Of a stretch of DNA of 64,000 nt, positions 43,116 to 54,639 are shown piece by piece; position 1 is the first letter of the stretch; the number at the start of each line of letters is the position of its first letter. The notes under the pieces were generated by a model, which made no database searches, was not told where the DNA came from, and saw nothing but the letters and a program-made list of their open reading frames with translations. The position numbers and the translations under genes were made by a program. The DNA is from Mesostigma viride (taxonomy: Eukaryota > Streptophyta > Mesostigmatophyceae > Mesostigmatales > Mesostigmataceae). The stretch spans positions 685,516 through 749,515 of the forward strand of contig RPFO01000188.1 of NCBI GenBank assembly GCA_009746045.1. The letters run 5' to 3'.

Positions 43116-46100
43116 TCACACAGCCTGCATCCAGCCTCCACCAAACCTCCATCCCAATCCAGCCGCACCACCACAACCTACTCCCTGACTCACCTTGCTG
43201 TCGCTTCCCTGGGCCTCCTTTGCCACATCGCCCACAGCCAGCAGCTTCCTCTGGCTGGCTGCCGCACTGCTGTCGCTGCTGCTGCTGGCCGCCACCCTGC
43301 CCCCGTTGATTCCGCCATAGAAGAACTTCTGCTTCTTCTCAGCCGGCTTGAGGATCTGGAAGGAGCACATGAGCGTGTCGTCGACCGACATCATCGCACC
43401 CGCATTGTCAAACTCGCCGCAGTAGTTGGGCGCACTGAAGATTGTCACAAGCTGGCGCTTGGCAAAGAACTCGTAGCCGTCCTCCACGACCTGGGGGGGG
43501 GGGTTGCATGCGTGGGTGGGTGGGTGGGTGGGTGGGTGGGTGGGAGGGAGGGAGGGAGGGAGGGAGGGAGGAGGGAGGGAGGGAGGGAGGGAGGGAGGGA
43601 GGGAGGAGGGAGGGAGGGAGGGAGGGAGGGAGGGAGGGAGGGAGGGAGGGAGGGAGGGAGGGAGGGAGGGAGGGAGGGAGGGAGGGAGGGAGGATTGGTC
43701 GGACGGTCGGACGGTCGGTGGGTGGGTGGGCAGGCGGGCGGGTGGGCGGGCGGGCAGGTGGGTGGGTGTTGTGGGTGGGTCGGTCAGTGGACGGATGAAT
43801 GTTTGCTTGTTTGTGTATTCGCTTTCTTGCGCTTCTTAGCGCACGCGCATGTGTGTTTGCACAGAAATTTGTGCGTGTTTTGTATGTATCGACATGAGAT
43901 GGTTGGACAGGTTGGGCGGGGATGGATGGGAGGGGAGTCCAATGGCGTGCCACAAACATCATCAACAGATGGCACCACATGGGAGAAAAAAAGTAGGTGA
44001 TGAAACACAGGAATGGTCAGCCGTATGCCCACACATCAGCCAATATTCGTGGGCTTCAAGTGGGCCAATGACCTAGTTTGCCAGCCAGTACGTGTAAGAA
44101 ACAGCGCACCAACATGTTCTGGGGTAAGGAGGCGGAGAACCCAAACGGCCACAGCCTTGCTTTAGGCGCCCTACCCAGAGTCCCTGTGTTGGTGGCTGCA
44201 TATCATCTGCCAAACCATGGAGGTGGCAATAGGGTATCTGACGGCACCTGCGCTGCCTTGCCATCTGTGGGAAGGCCCTGCCTCACATGAGCCATGTCAT
44301 GCAAAGCCAGCTGTGCCCCAACTGGATTGCACTACCCCACCAGTATACCTGTCATGCCTTGGTGAATCGGAGCATGGCATAGACAAACCCTATGAGTGAG
44401 CTACAACGGGACACATGGAACGGTGCTACTGCTGCAATTGTAGCCAAAGGAAAAAGTCAGACGCTACATTGGCCAGGAGCTATTCTCTGGGCAGGTCCCT
44501 GTACCATGGCGCAAAGACGTAAACCTTTTTTTTAATGCAAAGGTACCAAGGAGTACCACAAGAATGCTTCCGAAAAGCCTCAAGGCCCCAGAGTACTCAG
44601 CCCGCCCAAACCTGTAAGCAAAGTGCTGGAACATGGCGGGCAAAGCCTTCTGTCCGAAGGGGTGTACCACCAATGTGAAATGTGAGGTACTTGGGATAGT
44701 GGGTAGGTACAGAAGGCAGTGTTGATTACTAAAACCTTTAGGTCACCACTCAGCCATGGATCCCTGGCAACGCACAACATACATGCACAGCCACACACAC
44801 CATGCACAGTATACCAGAAGCCAGGAAGCTAATATCAAACAATGGGGTGAAGGCAGCAGTGGCACAAACTGTGATCTAATGAACACTCGGCCTGTCACCC
44901 AAACCAGTCTGAGCCACATGCTCAGGGGGGAAAAAAAACATAAATAATAAACTGGATTACAGTAGTTTGATGGCAGTCCTCTTGTAACAAAGAGATAGTG
45001 GCAGCCATACGATTTGGCTTTCTGTGATCCACATGCATTCCATACGACAAGCTACAGCATAAAAATATGGGATACAGGACGGGCTTGAATATGCTTGGGG
45101 TGGGGGTGAGGGCGAAGATGCTAAAAAAAATTGTCAGGGGCAAAGCTTAAGATTCTAAAAAAACTTGTCAGGGGCAAAGCTTAAGATTCACCCAGGGAAA
45201 TCGGGAATAAGAGGAACATTAATGTGAACAGGGGAGGACAGAGATGGCGGGAGGTGGACGGGAAGGGCGCATATGAAACAGGAGTGTTACAGAAACTTGC
45301 TAGTGATTAAAGCATGTTCACACTTCACTTCAGGTTGTCATGAATACAAGAAGGAAGAATCACAGTACATGGCAATGGGTAGGATGTGCAGAGTGCCTGA
45401 AAGAATCCTAACCTCCTTCGAACGAATAATAGACCCATCTCCAACCACATGTTCAACTTGGATAAAACAAACATTTCAACTAAATGAACAAACATCCAAC
45501 TAGCTGCGACACATTCAAATAAAAAAAAAGAGGGGCATGGTCACGCAAATGTGCCATCCCTGGGAACAACAGCACAATTAAGTAAAGAAAACACGTCTAA
45601 GAATAGCAGGCACGACGTCTAAGAAAAGCAACATGCCCGGTGCGCTCTACATGTCAACAGGGCACGATTAAGGATAGTGGCGTACCTGGTGCGCTCTACA
45701 TATCAGGTCCAGCTCGTGCTTTTGCAAGAACTCTGTCACGCTGTCGCCTCCAAAAGTATATGATACACCCCGGTCGTTCTCCCCCCATCCCTGGATCTCC
45801 TTGTCTGGGTCGGCCCACAGGAGGTCGCACAGGAGGCCTGTGTCTGGCACGTCCGTAGGCCGCTGGATCTTCTTGATCTGATCCAGGGACCTCAGCTCCG
45901 GCGACAGCCCGCCGTGCATGCACAGGATCTTCTCATCTACTAAGGCCGCCACGGGCAGGCAGTTGAAGCAGTCCGTGAATGTCTTCCAGAGCCGGATGTT
46001 ATACCGCCGTTTGCACTCATCATAAAAACCGTATATCCGGTTGATAGACGCGCATTCATGGTTACCACGCAGCAGGAAAAAGTTTTCGGGGTACTTAACC

Positions 46101-46600
46101 TTGTAGGCCAGGAGCAAACAGATCGTTTCCAAGCTCTGCTTTCCTCTATCCACATAGTCACCAAGGAAGAGGTAGTTAGCCTCCGGGGGGAACCCGCCGT
46201 ACTCGAACAGACGCAGCAAATCCGAATACTGGCCGTGGATATCGCCTGCGTGGACCCACAGCAGGAAACCCAAACAGATGAAGGGTCGTCAACTACCGCC
46301 TTGCCACGCTTCACCCGACCACCACGCGTCATGGGGACCACGCAGACTCCAAATGCCACGCTATCAGAATGACACCCATATTGCAACCGGCAGCGCGAGA
46401 TTCGTCAGGTCGGACTTACCGCATATCTTGATGGGCGCTTCCAGCTCCAGAAGGTTGGGTTGGGAGAGGAAAAGCTCCTTTGCCGTCATGCAGAGGCTGC
46501 GGATTTCAACCTCAGATAAGTTGACCTGCTTTCCGGGACGACCGGTGCGCACCTCAAGAAGCCTTGAGATGACATCATCGACGGTCGCCTCGTCCATCAT
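43116..46600 (-). CDS. Serine/threonine protein phosphatase PP1 catalytic subunit
   Basis: Three exons on the minus strand: 46600-46420, 46245-45686 and 43490 down to a stop at 43116. The introns are GT-AG and the frames join exactly. The protein starts [20 protein letters not shown] and carries every PPP metal and catalytic motif: [50 protein letters not shown] and [15 protein letters not shown], then [18 protein letters not shown]. It removes phosphate from Ser/Thr on many substrates through regulatory subunits, in cytosol and nucleus. Reading through gives 371 residues against the usual 310-330. A strong donor (AAG/GTGAGT at 43194-43193) could instead splice the tail after GSDSK to an exon I cannot place. 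Intron 2 is 2.2 kb and holds a GGGA/GGGT array beside the acceptor. It is divergent from the F-box/WD40 gene. Confidence 0.93.
43511..43693 (+). repeat. GGGT then GGGA tetranucleotide array in PP1 intron 2
   Basis: About 8 GGGT then about 37 GGGA units with two GGA interruptions. On the transcribed sense strand it is (CCCT)n(CCCA)n ending some 20 bases before the CAG acceptor at 43491-43493. Confidence 0.94.
43694..45685 (-). other. Remainder of PP1 intron 2
   Basis: No coding similarity seen. A 29-base direct repeat (GTCAGGGGCAAAGCTTAAG core) occurs twice at about 45124-45190. Confidence 0.55.
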
Positions 46601-47432
46601 TTTCTCGACCAGCTGCTGCTACCAGCTAAGGGCAGCTATACCGGCGCCTCTAGCCTAAGCGGCCTAGAAGGCTGCCCTAGTTCGCCGGAAGCCTGTTTCC
46701 AAAACGCAAGCACGCGCACGGTTTAACGAAACGCGGTAGCCCCCATTTGCCGACCCCAAGAATGCACCGCAGCCGCCCGCTAGCTGGCGCGACCACACAT
46801 TGTCCGTTTTCTCTTGCGCGAGCACGACCGCTGGCTACTCGAGACACTGTTTACTATTTCCTAAGAAACATGCGAGCTCCATGAATCCATGGCGAGTGCC
46901 ACTCCTAGGCAATGCAACAGGTGGGTCCGCGGGCTCGGAGCTGTTGTCCGACCCCTCGCTTGTCTTTCCTTCACGCCAACTGCACGCCAACTGCATCGAC
47001 GCCTCTAGCAGCAGCGCGTTGCCAAATTCGTTTTGTTGCTGTTGGCTTAGGGCCGAAGGAGGGCTGTGTGGCGCCACCACCAGCGTCAGATAGTATATTT
47101 ATCTTGGGGCCAGCCCCCGAAGTCGGGGGGCCGGCGCGGCAGACGACGGCACTCGTGCCCCCTCGGCCCTCATATCGCAAACCTGTTCTTACTGCGTTTT
47201 AGTTGCGCGTACGCTGTACACACCCTGGCTGACGGGCCAGCTTGTCGCCCGCCAACAGCTGGCATGCCGCTAGGATCTGGATTCTGGCACGCTATTATAA
47301 CGCCCCTTCCACGAGTCCACGACCCTTTCCGGACCGCATGTCATACCGCGCTGTGAAAATTTTGCACCGGCGCGTTGGCAAATCGTGAAAAGTGTGGCCT
47401 TGGAAGGCGAGGGCCATTGCGCTGGCACTGCA
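46601..47432. promoter_or_regulatory. Bidirectional promoter region, PP1 and F-box/WD40
   Basis: 832 bases between the two divergent start codons. It includes a strong GC hairpin, GCCCCCG-aagt-CGGGGGGC (47112-47131), and an AT-rich TAGTATATTTATC at 47090-47102. Transcription starts are not determined. Confidence 0.5.
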
Positions 47433-50400
47433 ATGGAGTCCTCACGGGGAGCCGGTGCCCTCCAATTGGTTGGCATGTCCGTACCCAGCAAGTTATGGAA
47501 GCACTTTAAGGCTGCCGCGGGATGCGGAGAAAAAAGCCAGTCGGGAAATTCCCGGAGGCGGTCTTTTGACCTGCTTCGCCCCGTAGTCGACGACCATGGG
47601 ACCTCCGATGATGGCAACTCGTCATCGGAAGAGGATCTTTCGTTTTCTTCCGCAGCCGAAGCTTTACCTCCAGAAATTATAGTTGATATTCTTTCGTATG
47701 TCAATAGCCCGCAGGATCTGTGCGCGTAAGTGGCTGGCCTGACTCCTGTAGTTAAATATGTTATGTCCGCCTCGCAATCGACGCCAATTGCAAGGGTGTT
47801 TCTGTGCATTTGATTTTACTCGTAGCTGCTTGATGGTCGGGATTAAAGAGCATTCGGTTGAACCTATTTTTATCTTTGATTGTTTTTCCTTTGTATGGCT
47901 CGTCAATTCGTTTCGCCATGCGATGACAGCGGGTCGATGATATGTCGGTCCTGGCGAGAGTCTGCCAATTGCGCGAGAATCTGGGAAGCTTGCGCCCGGA
48001 AGCAGGCGAATTGGAAGCTATGGCCGCTAGAAGGTAAGGCTAGTATACGCGCGCCGTCGCACTACATGCGCTATCGTTGTTAAATGCCTCGCGCGAACAG
48101 AGTCCCCAGCATCCGTTTATCGAGATGCCGTCGAGGCAGACGCCTGAGAATGGCCATACGGCTAGGATTGTGAAGGCGTGGCCGTTTAATTTTCAAGATA
48201 ATTTCGCCAAACAAATTATGAACTTGCCGTTTTAAATTTATTTTGAAGACTTGAGAATTGAGTGACGAATGTCTTATGTAGATCTTGGTAACGTCTGTTT
48301 CAAATTCCGTTGCAAAGTTCTAAACGCACTTCTCGTATGGCCCTCTTCTCTGCCCACTCCTCCGTGCAGAGCAAGTCGCCCTGTTGACTGCAGGCGGCTG
48401 GAAGGAGCTGGTTCGCCGCCGTCATCGTGTGGACCGCGATGTGCATGTTGGTGCCGCGCGCCACCTGTACATTCCTGGCTCCGACAACATCCTTTGGATG
48501 GCGCTCTGCGAGGAGGGGCTCGTCGTGAGCAGTGGCTCCGTCGTCATCTATGATATCTTCGGGCCGCTCTTCCCGCTGGCACTCGAGGACCAGGAAAACC
48601 GAGCTAATCCGGAGAATCGAGCGGATCAGGGAAACGAAGCCGGTCAGCAGGACCAAGGTGACGGCCAAGGCAGCGAGGGTAACGAGCGTCAGCGTTCCAT
48701 TGATGATGCTATCGCCGGGGCTGTGATGGACATGGACATCAATGCGACTAACCCGAGAGACCTGGCGGCAGTCAACGCACGTGTGGAGGCCATGGCAATA
48801 TCTGCATCACCCTCCCCTTCCTCTCACGGAACCACGTCCCCGGCCACCTCATCCGCCTCATCATCCATCCCAGTGTTATCCTCTCATCGGCCTGTGTTGG
48901 ACTCCTCCCGTGCCGCTACGCCACTAGTGGCATTGCTAGTGGCCACCACCGTGCGGCCCATGACATCATCAACAAGCATCGCCAATAATGCGGCCACCAT
49001 GCCCGCGTCCTCAGGGGGGGCAATCTCCCCCCCCCTAGCCATATCCCCTTTCTCCCCTGCGCTGGCCATCTCCCCCGCCAAGCGCGTGCTTGCCGAGGAC
49101 CGTGTGGTGCTCACCTCGATCGTGGCGCGTGACAGTGACGGCCGTCAGTGCGTGGTCAGCGCGGGCGCAGATGCGATCATCCGCGTGTGGGATCTGCTCT
49201 CGGGCCGCCTGCTGCGCACTTTGTCGGGCCACATGGGCACCTGCTGCGCCGCGCTAAGGGGGCCGATTCTGGCTTCCGTCTCGCTTGACGGGACCGTGCG
49301 TGCGTGGGACTGGCGCAAGGACGACGTGGCTGGGGCGGAGGGGGGGGCGGCAGATGCCAGGGGTCCGGGGGCACGGACGGACCTTGAGGGGGCCAACGGC
49401 GGGAGGGACAGCGGGAATGTGGGTGAGGATGCATCAGGTCGGTGCCGGTGGGTCAAGAACCACCCGACGGTGTGGTGCGTGGACACGGATGGGGAGGTGG
49501 TGGCGACGGGCAGCAAAGGCGGTGCGCTGGATGTTTGGGCGGCATCAGATGGCGCACTTCTTTTCCGCGTCCCGCACGCTCACACGCTGCGCATCACGCA
49601 CGTACGGGTGGTCCACATGCCGCACGTGCCGCCGCCTACCAGGGTCACGGGGGCGGGGGGGGGGTTCCTCGGTTGCGGGTGCGCAGACGCCGCCGCAGCA
49701 GCCGCACTCGCCGGCCGCAGGCAGTGCAGGGGATGCTGCCACCCACGGTGTGCTCGCAGCCCTGGCTTCGGGGTCACCGGCATCGCATCATCACCTCAAG
49801 ATGAAGGAGGTGGCAGGGCAGGCAGCCAGCGGTGGCTCGTGGGGCTCTCGCCGCCCCCCCCCCTGCGGCCACAAGGGTGTGTGCACGTCGCGCCACTGCT
49901 ATGGCATCACTGCGCTGGTCCCCGGGGACAAGGTGGTGATTACCACGTCGTACGATGCGAGCATTAAAGTGTGGGCGCTGAACGCGCGGCACTACACACG
50001 CGGCAGCCGTGTGGCCACCATGCGCGGCCACGGCTCACCCGTCATCAGCATGGATGCATGCGGATGGTCGCTCGCCACAGGCGCCAAGGACGGCTCGCTC
50101 TTCCTCTGGTCGCTATCAGAGCTGCGCTGCGTGCGACAGTTTGTGCCCCACACAATCTCCCTTGCCGCCACCTCTACGGGGACAGTCGCTTCCGCGACCC
50201 CTTCGGCGTTGACAGCCTCTGCCTATTGCACCGCTTCCCTTTCGTCCTCGTCTCTTTCAGCAAGGGCTGCATCAGGGTCTGGCCCCGCAGCAACCGGGCC
50301 CGGTTGTTACACTTTTTCTTCATCTTCATCGTCATCGTCATCGTCATTGGTCCCAGCGGGTGGCTCTAATGGAGTATTTTTGTCGGAAGGGGCTGTTGCT

Positions 50401-50781
50401 GCTGCTGGTGTGCCCGTGGCGTCAGCCAATGGCCGCGTAGGCCCCGAGCCGCTGACCTGGGTGGCACGCCGTGTGCTCGGGAATAATGGGGGCGATCACG
50501 GTGCAGCCGATGGTGATGGTGATGTGGGCCATGACCTGAACGACGCAGCCGGGGCACGCACGGGGCTTGATGAGGGGGGTATTGGGGGCGTTGCAGGCGA
50601 GGGCGGCGCTACGAACGTGGTCGGTGCGGCCAACGGCGTGCGCAGCCTGCTGCTCACGCATGGCATGCTCATCTGCGGGTTTGAGAGTGGCGAGGTGCAC
50701 CTGTGGGACTATGGCGAGAGGCAGATTATGGCCGATGTGCGGACGGTGCTTGGCATGGACACACCCACTGCCGCTTCGTGA
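47433..50781 (+). CDS. F-box/WD40 repeat protein, apparent frameshift at a G-run
   Basis: Exons 47433-47725, 47930-48033 and 48370-50781, GT-AG and frame-consistent. The F-box spans the splice sites: ALPPEIIVDILSYVNSPQDL, then CRSWRESANCARIWEACARK. An acidic Gln/Asn-rich linker and a Ser/Pro/Thr-rich region follow, then WD repeats: GADAIIRVWDLLSGRLLRTL, ILASVSLDGTVRAWDW, GSKGGALDVWAASDG, TTSYDASIKVWAL, GAKDGSLFLWSLSE, ESGEVHLWDYGE. Such proteins are SCF ubiquitin-ligase adaptors, with the F-box binding SKP1 and the propeller the substrate. The frame changes by one base at about 49648-49664, where the sequence is an interrupted run of 16 G/C; upstream and downstream WD repeats are in different frames. 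I take this as a homopolymer indel, though a short intron is possible. The specific substrate is unknown. Confidence 0.85.
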
Positions 50782-52951
50782 GCATTGCTTACGCACGAGT
50801 GCTGCAAGTTGCAACCTCTAGATGGAATCAATCCTGATTCTAATGGCGCCCTCTTCAAGCTGGCTGTGATGGGACCTTTGTTATTGCCACAACGGGTGGG
50901 ACGCCAGTCTGATCTGTTAAGATCAGACGGTTTATAAATGCCGAAGCTCCCTAAGGCATGGGGCCATGGGCTCCAGTTGCTATGGGTAGCCAGTAAGGTC
51001 TTTCTTTGGGGGGGGGGGGGGGGGTCGGCGGGGGGAAGGATAAGGCAAGGGAGCAACGTAAAGCTTTGCCGCCGTCAGTGTCATGGTGAAGGTTTTTGCG
51101 TGATGACAGTCAGTAGCATGGATGCAACATGTGGCATGCAGCTGGAGCTATGTGAGGTGATGGTGGGGGCAACAATTCCATTTTCATGGCTGGCCCTATG
51201 AAAGGCTTTTTGGCCGGGGGACGGGGGCTTCACTACGTCGCAGAGGGCGTGGCTGTGAGGCTTCTTTGCCTTGCATCTGGTCGTTGCCAGTAGTGGTGTA
51301 TGCAGGCATGACAAGGCCGGACTGGGGGCATAGCGAGGGCTTGGGCAGTGGCAGGGTACCCTGCTATGGCGGTCAGCATCTCGCTGGCCGTTGGCTTCGC
51401 GCGGATGCATGATGAGAGGGGCTTGTTTTGGCATGCCCGCTGCTGGTGGATTTTGCCAGCAGTTGACGTCAGGAGGATAAGGACTGTTGCCTTTGTGGGT
51501 TGGAAGAAAGGGAATGCCAGGCAAGCAAAGGGAAGGGAAGCCCGACGCTTTGGGGCCAGTGGGCGGAGAGCGTTGGCGGTGCTTGTGAGCGTGAACTGCG
51601 AAGAACTTGCATGAGCGGGGAAACCTTCAGTGGGAATCGAATGCGCTTTCATAGATACCTCTGATTCTTGTCTCATGGCCGTGGGATCATGGTGGTGGGG
51701 CTTCCCTTTGTACATATTAAGGGAGGCCATGTTTGGGTACATATGTGGTGGGACAAACCACAGCAGCAGCTTGGGGCGAGGGAACTGGCGCCCTGTTGCG
51801 CCAGTGTGCATATGTGGGCTGCGCGGGGGGCGCGCGGGATATAAACTTTTGGGGTTCAGGGGCGCTCATGGCGGTCGGCGACCCCTGTCCCTGTTTAAAA
51901 CACGTAATGGGCTTTTGTGATTACATAGCTACGGGATCTGTGGCCGCCATAGATGCAGCTGCAGTGTTGTGGAGTAATGTGGGTTTGGAAGTTTCAGGAG
52001 TGGAGAATGGCATGCCATTTTTCGCGGAAAGCGGTTGGATACGCCCAACTGTCATTTGTCAGGCTTCCCTGGTGGGCAAGATGGGGATCTAGGTGGGCGG
52101 GGGTCAAGCCCCCATCTTCTTTTAAATCTGTTTCTACAAGGGCCATGGTTGGCGCAAGAATGCAGGCAGAGGCGGGATCATTGGCAGCCAATCGGGTGAC
52201 CCACATGCCTGGAAAGTGCCTGCACATGAGCATGCTGTCGGTGGGCTTGAAGTGTGTAACTACCGCTTGTGGAAGGCCCATCGGTTCACTGCTGGGCTGT
52301 TCAGGCCTGCATTTGTGTGATCTAGGGATGCACATGAGGATGGAACATTAGCTGGGCTGCGCCTGGCGGTAGGGTGTTTTTTTTCCCCCCAGGAAGTGCC
52401 GCCTGCTGTTCAAGAGGATGGTGCCCATAGTTTCTTCTTCAAGTGTCAGAAGTTAAGGCAGGTGGTCCTCTTTTTCTTTTCTATGAACTTCCCCTGGCCC
52501 TTTTTGCATATGCCAGTTTCCTAATCTTGGAATGCCTTTGGGGAAGGTTTTTTTTTTTTTTTCTGTTGTGCTGCATTGTGTGTTGAAAGTCAGAAAATTA
52601 TCAGCGCGCGTGCGCCCTGCAGCCTGCGCCACTTTGCCATGGCATCAAGTATGTGGCAACAGAAGTTTGTCAGAAATCTGAAGCAACACTTAGGTTACTT
52701 CAATTGGCAGTCTGCCACGTGACGCATGTGCTGTGATTGCCTGATTGCCAGGTATAAAAATTCAAACGCAGGTATATACATCTAGTGTTTAGTGACTACT
52801 ACGTGAGAATACCAGGATCGGTATGTGACATGCACTCGGTTTCTTCAGTTCCTGACTGTAAACGCCTATACCTTGATTGCAAGGGCTGCGTGTTGTACAC
52901 CCCTGAGCTGACTCAAGTGGTGTAATCTACTCGTGATCAATTTTGCATAAT
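50782..52951. other. 3'UTR and spacer after F-box/WD40
   Basis: No gene recognised. It contains a perfect 8-bp stem-loop (50907-50928), a G-run at 51008-51024 and a TGTAA at about 52255. Open stretches here look like chance in GC-rich DNA. Confidence 0.5.
50907..50928 (+). other. 3'UTR stem-loop
   Basis: GTCTGATC-tgttaa-GATCAGAC, an 8-bp perfect inverted repeat 126 bases after the F-box/WD40 stop. Confidence 0.6.
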
Positions 52952-52962
52952 GTTTCCTGCAT

Positions 52963-53102
52963 TAACCCAGGTTAATTAATTAATTAAGAACATACCTCCG
53001 TGGGGAGGATATGTAACACATATCCCTGAGAAGGGGCATATGGTTTTTAAGACATTCTAGGCGACAACCTGCAGGTGGTGGGTGTAAACTGCCACCTACT
53101 CG
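52963..53102 (-). mobile_element. Very short 5'-truncated LINE insertion with 11-bp TSD
   Basis: Flanked by GTTTCCTGCAT at 52952-52962 and 53103-53113. Inside: AATT tail, hairpin CCTCCGTGGGGAGG and about 110 bases of ORF1-type 3'UTR (ATGTAACACATATCCCTGAG, CTGCAGGTGG). It is the cleanest single insertion in the window. Confidence 0.85.
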
Positions 53103-53113
53103 GTTTCCTGCAT

Positions 53114-53693
53114 CTGTGATGCCAATGATGCCTTCAACTATGGCCTCAAGACACAGTCCCACCTCCATGTGTTTCCATCATCCTGAGCGACTCGGCCAAT
53201 TTTACCCCGACTAGGTTGTCCCCAGTTAACAAATTAACAAATTAACGCCGGCGGACTACCTGCGGACTGCTCGAAGCGGAGTCGCCGGGCTACAAGTTCC
53301 GTACTTCACCAAACTCAGCCTTATAGGCCGCCGCACCAATTTATACTTCTTTTCGTCATATGGCTTGCGTTGGGTTCATCGACGAGCATCGACGCTCATC
53401 GACGGTGCAATCTGACGGCGGAGAATAAGTTCGCCACAGCATAGCGCGACGCAAGGGCTAAGATCCGACAACGTGACATGCCAAGCTTTAGACCGCATCG
53501 CTAACCGGAAATTCCGTCCAACACCGTCGTACAGTACTGCCAGTCGACCGCACCTCTGCCTCTTAACCGTCGAATGCGCAATCGATCTAGAAAGTAGAAA
53601 CGTCTCCGCGACACTTCCGCGATTTCAGTACTTTCCGTCACCCTTGACAGTTGTGAGAATAGCAATAGCCCTAGCTTGTATCGATTTCCACGA
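53114..53693. other. Spacer before the second cluster
   Basis: No gene recognised. GGCCAATTTTACCCCGACT at about 53198 recurs at 58788, and a TTAACAAA triplet repeat follows. Confidence 0.45.
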
Positions 53694-53899
53694 GGTAGCC
53701 ATGGCTGTCGGGGCTCATAACTTTCACGTTTGAGCACCGAATTTAGCCGTGAATATCACAATCGCTTCGTCTGTCTAAGACGCACATGCTGATATAATTT
53801 TCCGACGCTATTACGCAATATGCCGATGCCGAGGTCAACTACCCTACTTCAGGCCGCTTCAAGCTGCTCGGCAGTTGGCTTCCTGACTGCGAGGACGAC

Positions 53900-54565
53900 A
53901 TGACGACACGGATCGGCATGGCGTGGGCGCACCTCCATGACCACCGCCGCTGGTGGAGCAACCCCGCCCTACCCCGGCTCGTCAAGCGTGACCTCTTCAA
54001 GGTCGTCATTCTGACGATCCTGACCTACGGCGCCGAGACGTGGACACTGATGCAGGAGCTGGAGCAACGACTCGACGGCGCCGTCACCAAGATGCTGCGC
54101 AAGGCCCTTAACATCCCCTTTGGTTTGCACATTAGTAATGAGGATTTGTACGCTGATTTGCCCTATGTTTCCCACATTATTAGGCACAGGCGCCTGGGCC
54201 TAGCCGGGCACCTGGCCCGCACAGATCAGGTAGATACATCAGATAGACTAGCTGGCACCAAGCCCGCCCAGCCTGGGCGATATGTCCTCACCTGGCGTGC
54301 CCCCGGCCGCGCGCGGCAGGGCCGCCACCCGTGGACTTTTCGTGATAGACTCGGCATGGACATGTGCTACACTAGACGTGACGGGCTCACCCCCGGGCAG
54401 CCTCCTGGTTTGTCTGTAATATGGAGGCAGATGGTGCGCAAGGATAGATGGCAAGTAGTGATGAAGGAGACCACCCCCAAGCCTGTGGGGGCTCCGCGTG
54501 TGACCAAGTATGGCATTCATAGCGATTCGGGCCGCGGTGCCCACACCCCTGTAACTAGGACCTAG
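53900..54565 (+). CDS. RT-B C-terminal domain, open frame
   Basis: An uninterrupted frame from 53825 (DAEVNY, GRFKLLGSWLPDCEDDMTTR) through LTYGAETWTLMQELEQRLDG, SHIIRHRRLGLAGHLARTDQ to the TPVTRT end. The first ATG in this frame is at 53900. This is the region behind the RT catalytic core (thumb and beyond). The YADD motif is not included, so it cannot polymerise alone. The ATGs in the fused 5'UTR are in other frames. It is the intact reference for the broken copy at 36541-37370. Confidence 0.75.
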   Translation: MTTRIGMAWAHLHDHRRWWSNPALPRLVKRDLFKVVILTILTYGAETWTLMQELEQRLDGAVTKMLRKALNIPFGLHISNEDLYADLPYVSHIIRHRRLGLAGHLARTDQVDTSDRLAGTKPAQPGRYVLTWRAPGRARQGRHPWTFRDRLGMDMCYTRRDGLTPGQPPGLSVIWRQMVRKDRWQVVMKETTPKPVGAPRVTKYGIHSDSGRGAHTPVTRT

Positions 54566-54621
54566 ATAGCTTATACCATCCATTCCATCCCATGTTCCCC
54601 TCCCACTGAGGACTTATGCTC

Positions 54622-54639
54622 ACGTGACGCAGTCACGTG
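54622..54639 (+). other. RT-B terminal hairpin
   Basis: ACGTGAC-gca-GTCACGT core of an 8-bp perfect stem with a three-base loop, directly before the TTAA tail. Copies are at 34014-34032 and, with one mismatch, 32901-32920 (both minus). Confidence 0.7.

Noticed and set aside
43408-44000. Gly/Arg/Glu-rich or Pro/Leu/Ser-rich proteins
   Set aside because: Translations of the GGGA/GGGT array inside PP1 intron 2.
47880-48083. A separate small gene starting upstream of the second F-box exon
   Set aside because: The part with similarity (CRSWRESANCARIW) begins exactly at a 3' splice site and completes the F-box of the previous exon.
50938-52351. Several 80-130-codon open frames after the F-box/WD40 gene
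   Set aside because: No family similarity, overlapping frames on both strands, low-complexity composition. Probably 3'UTR and spacer.
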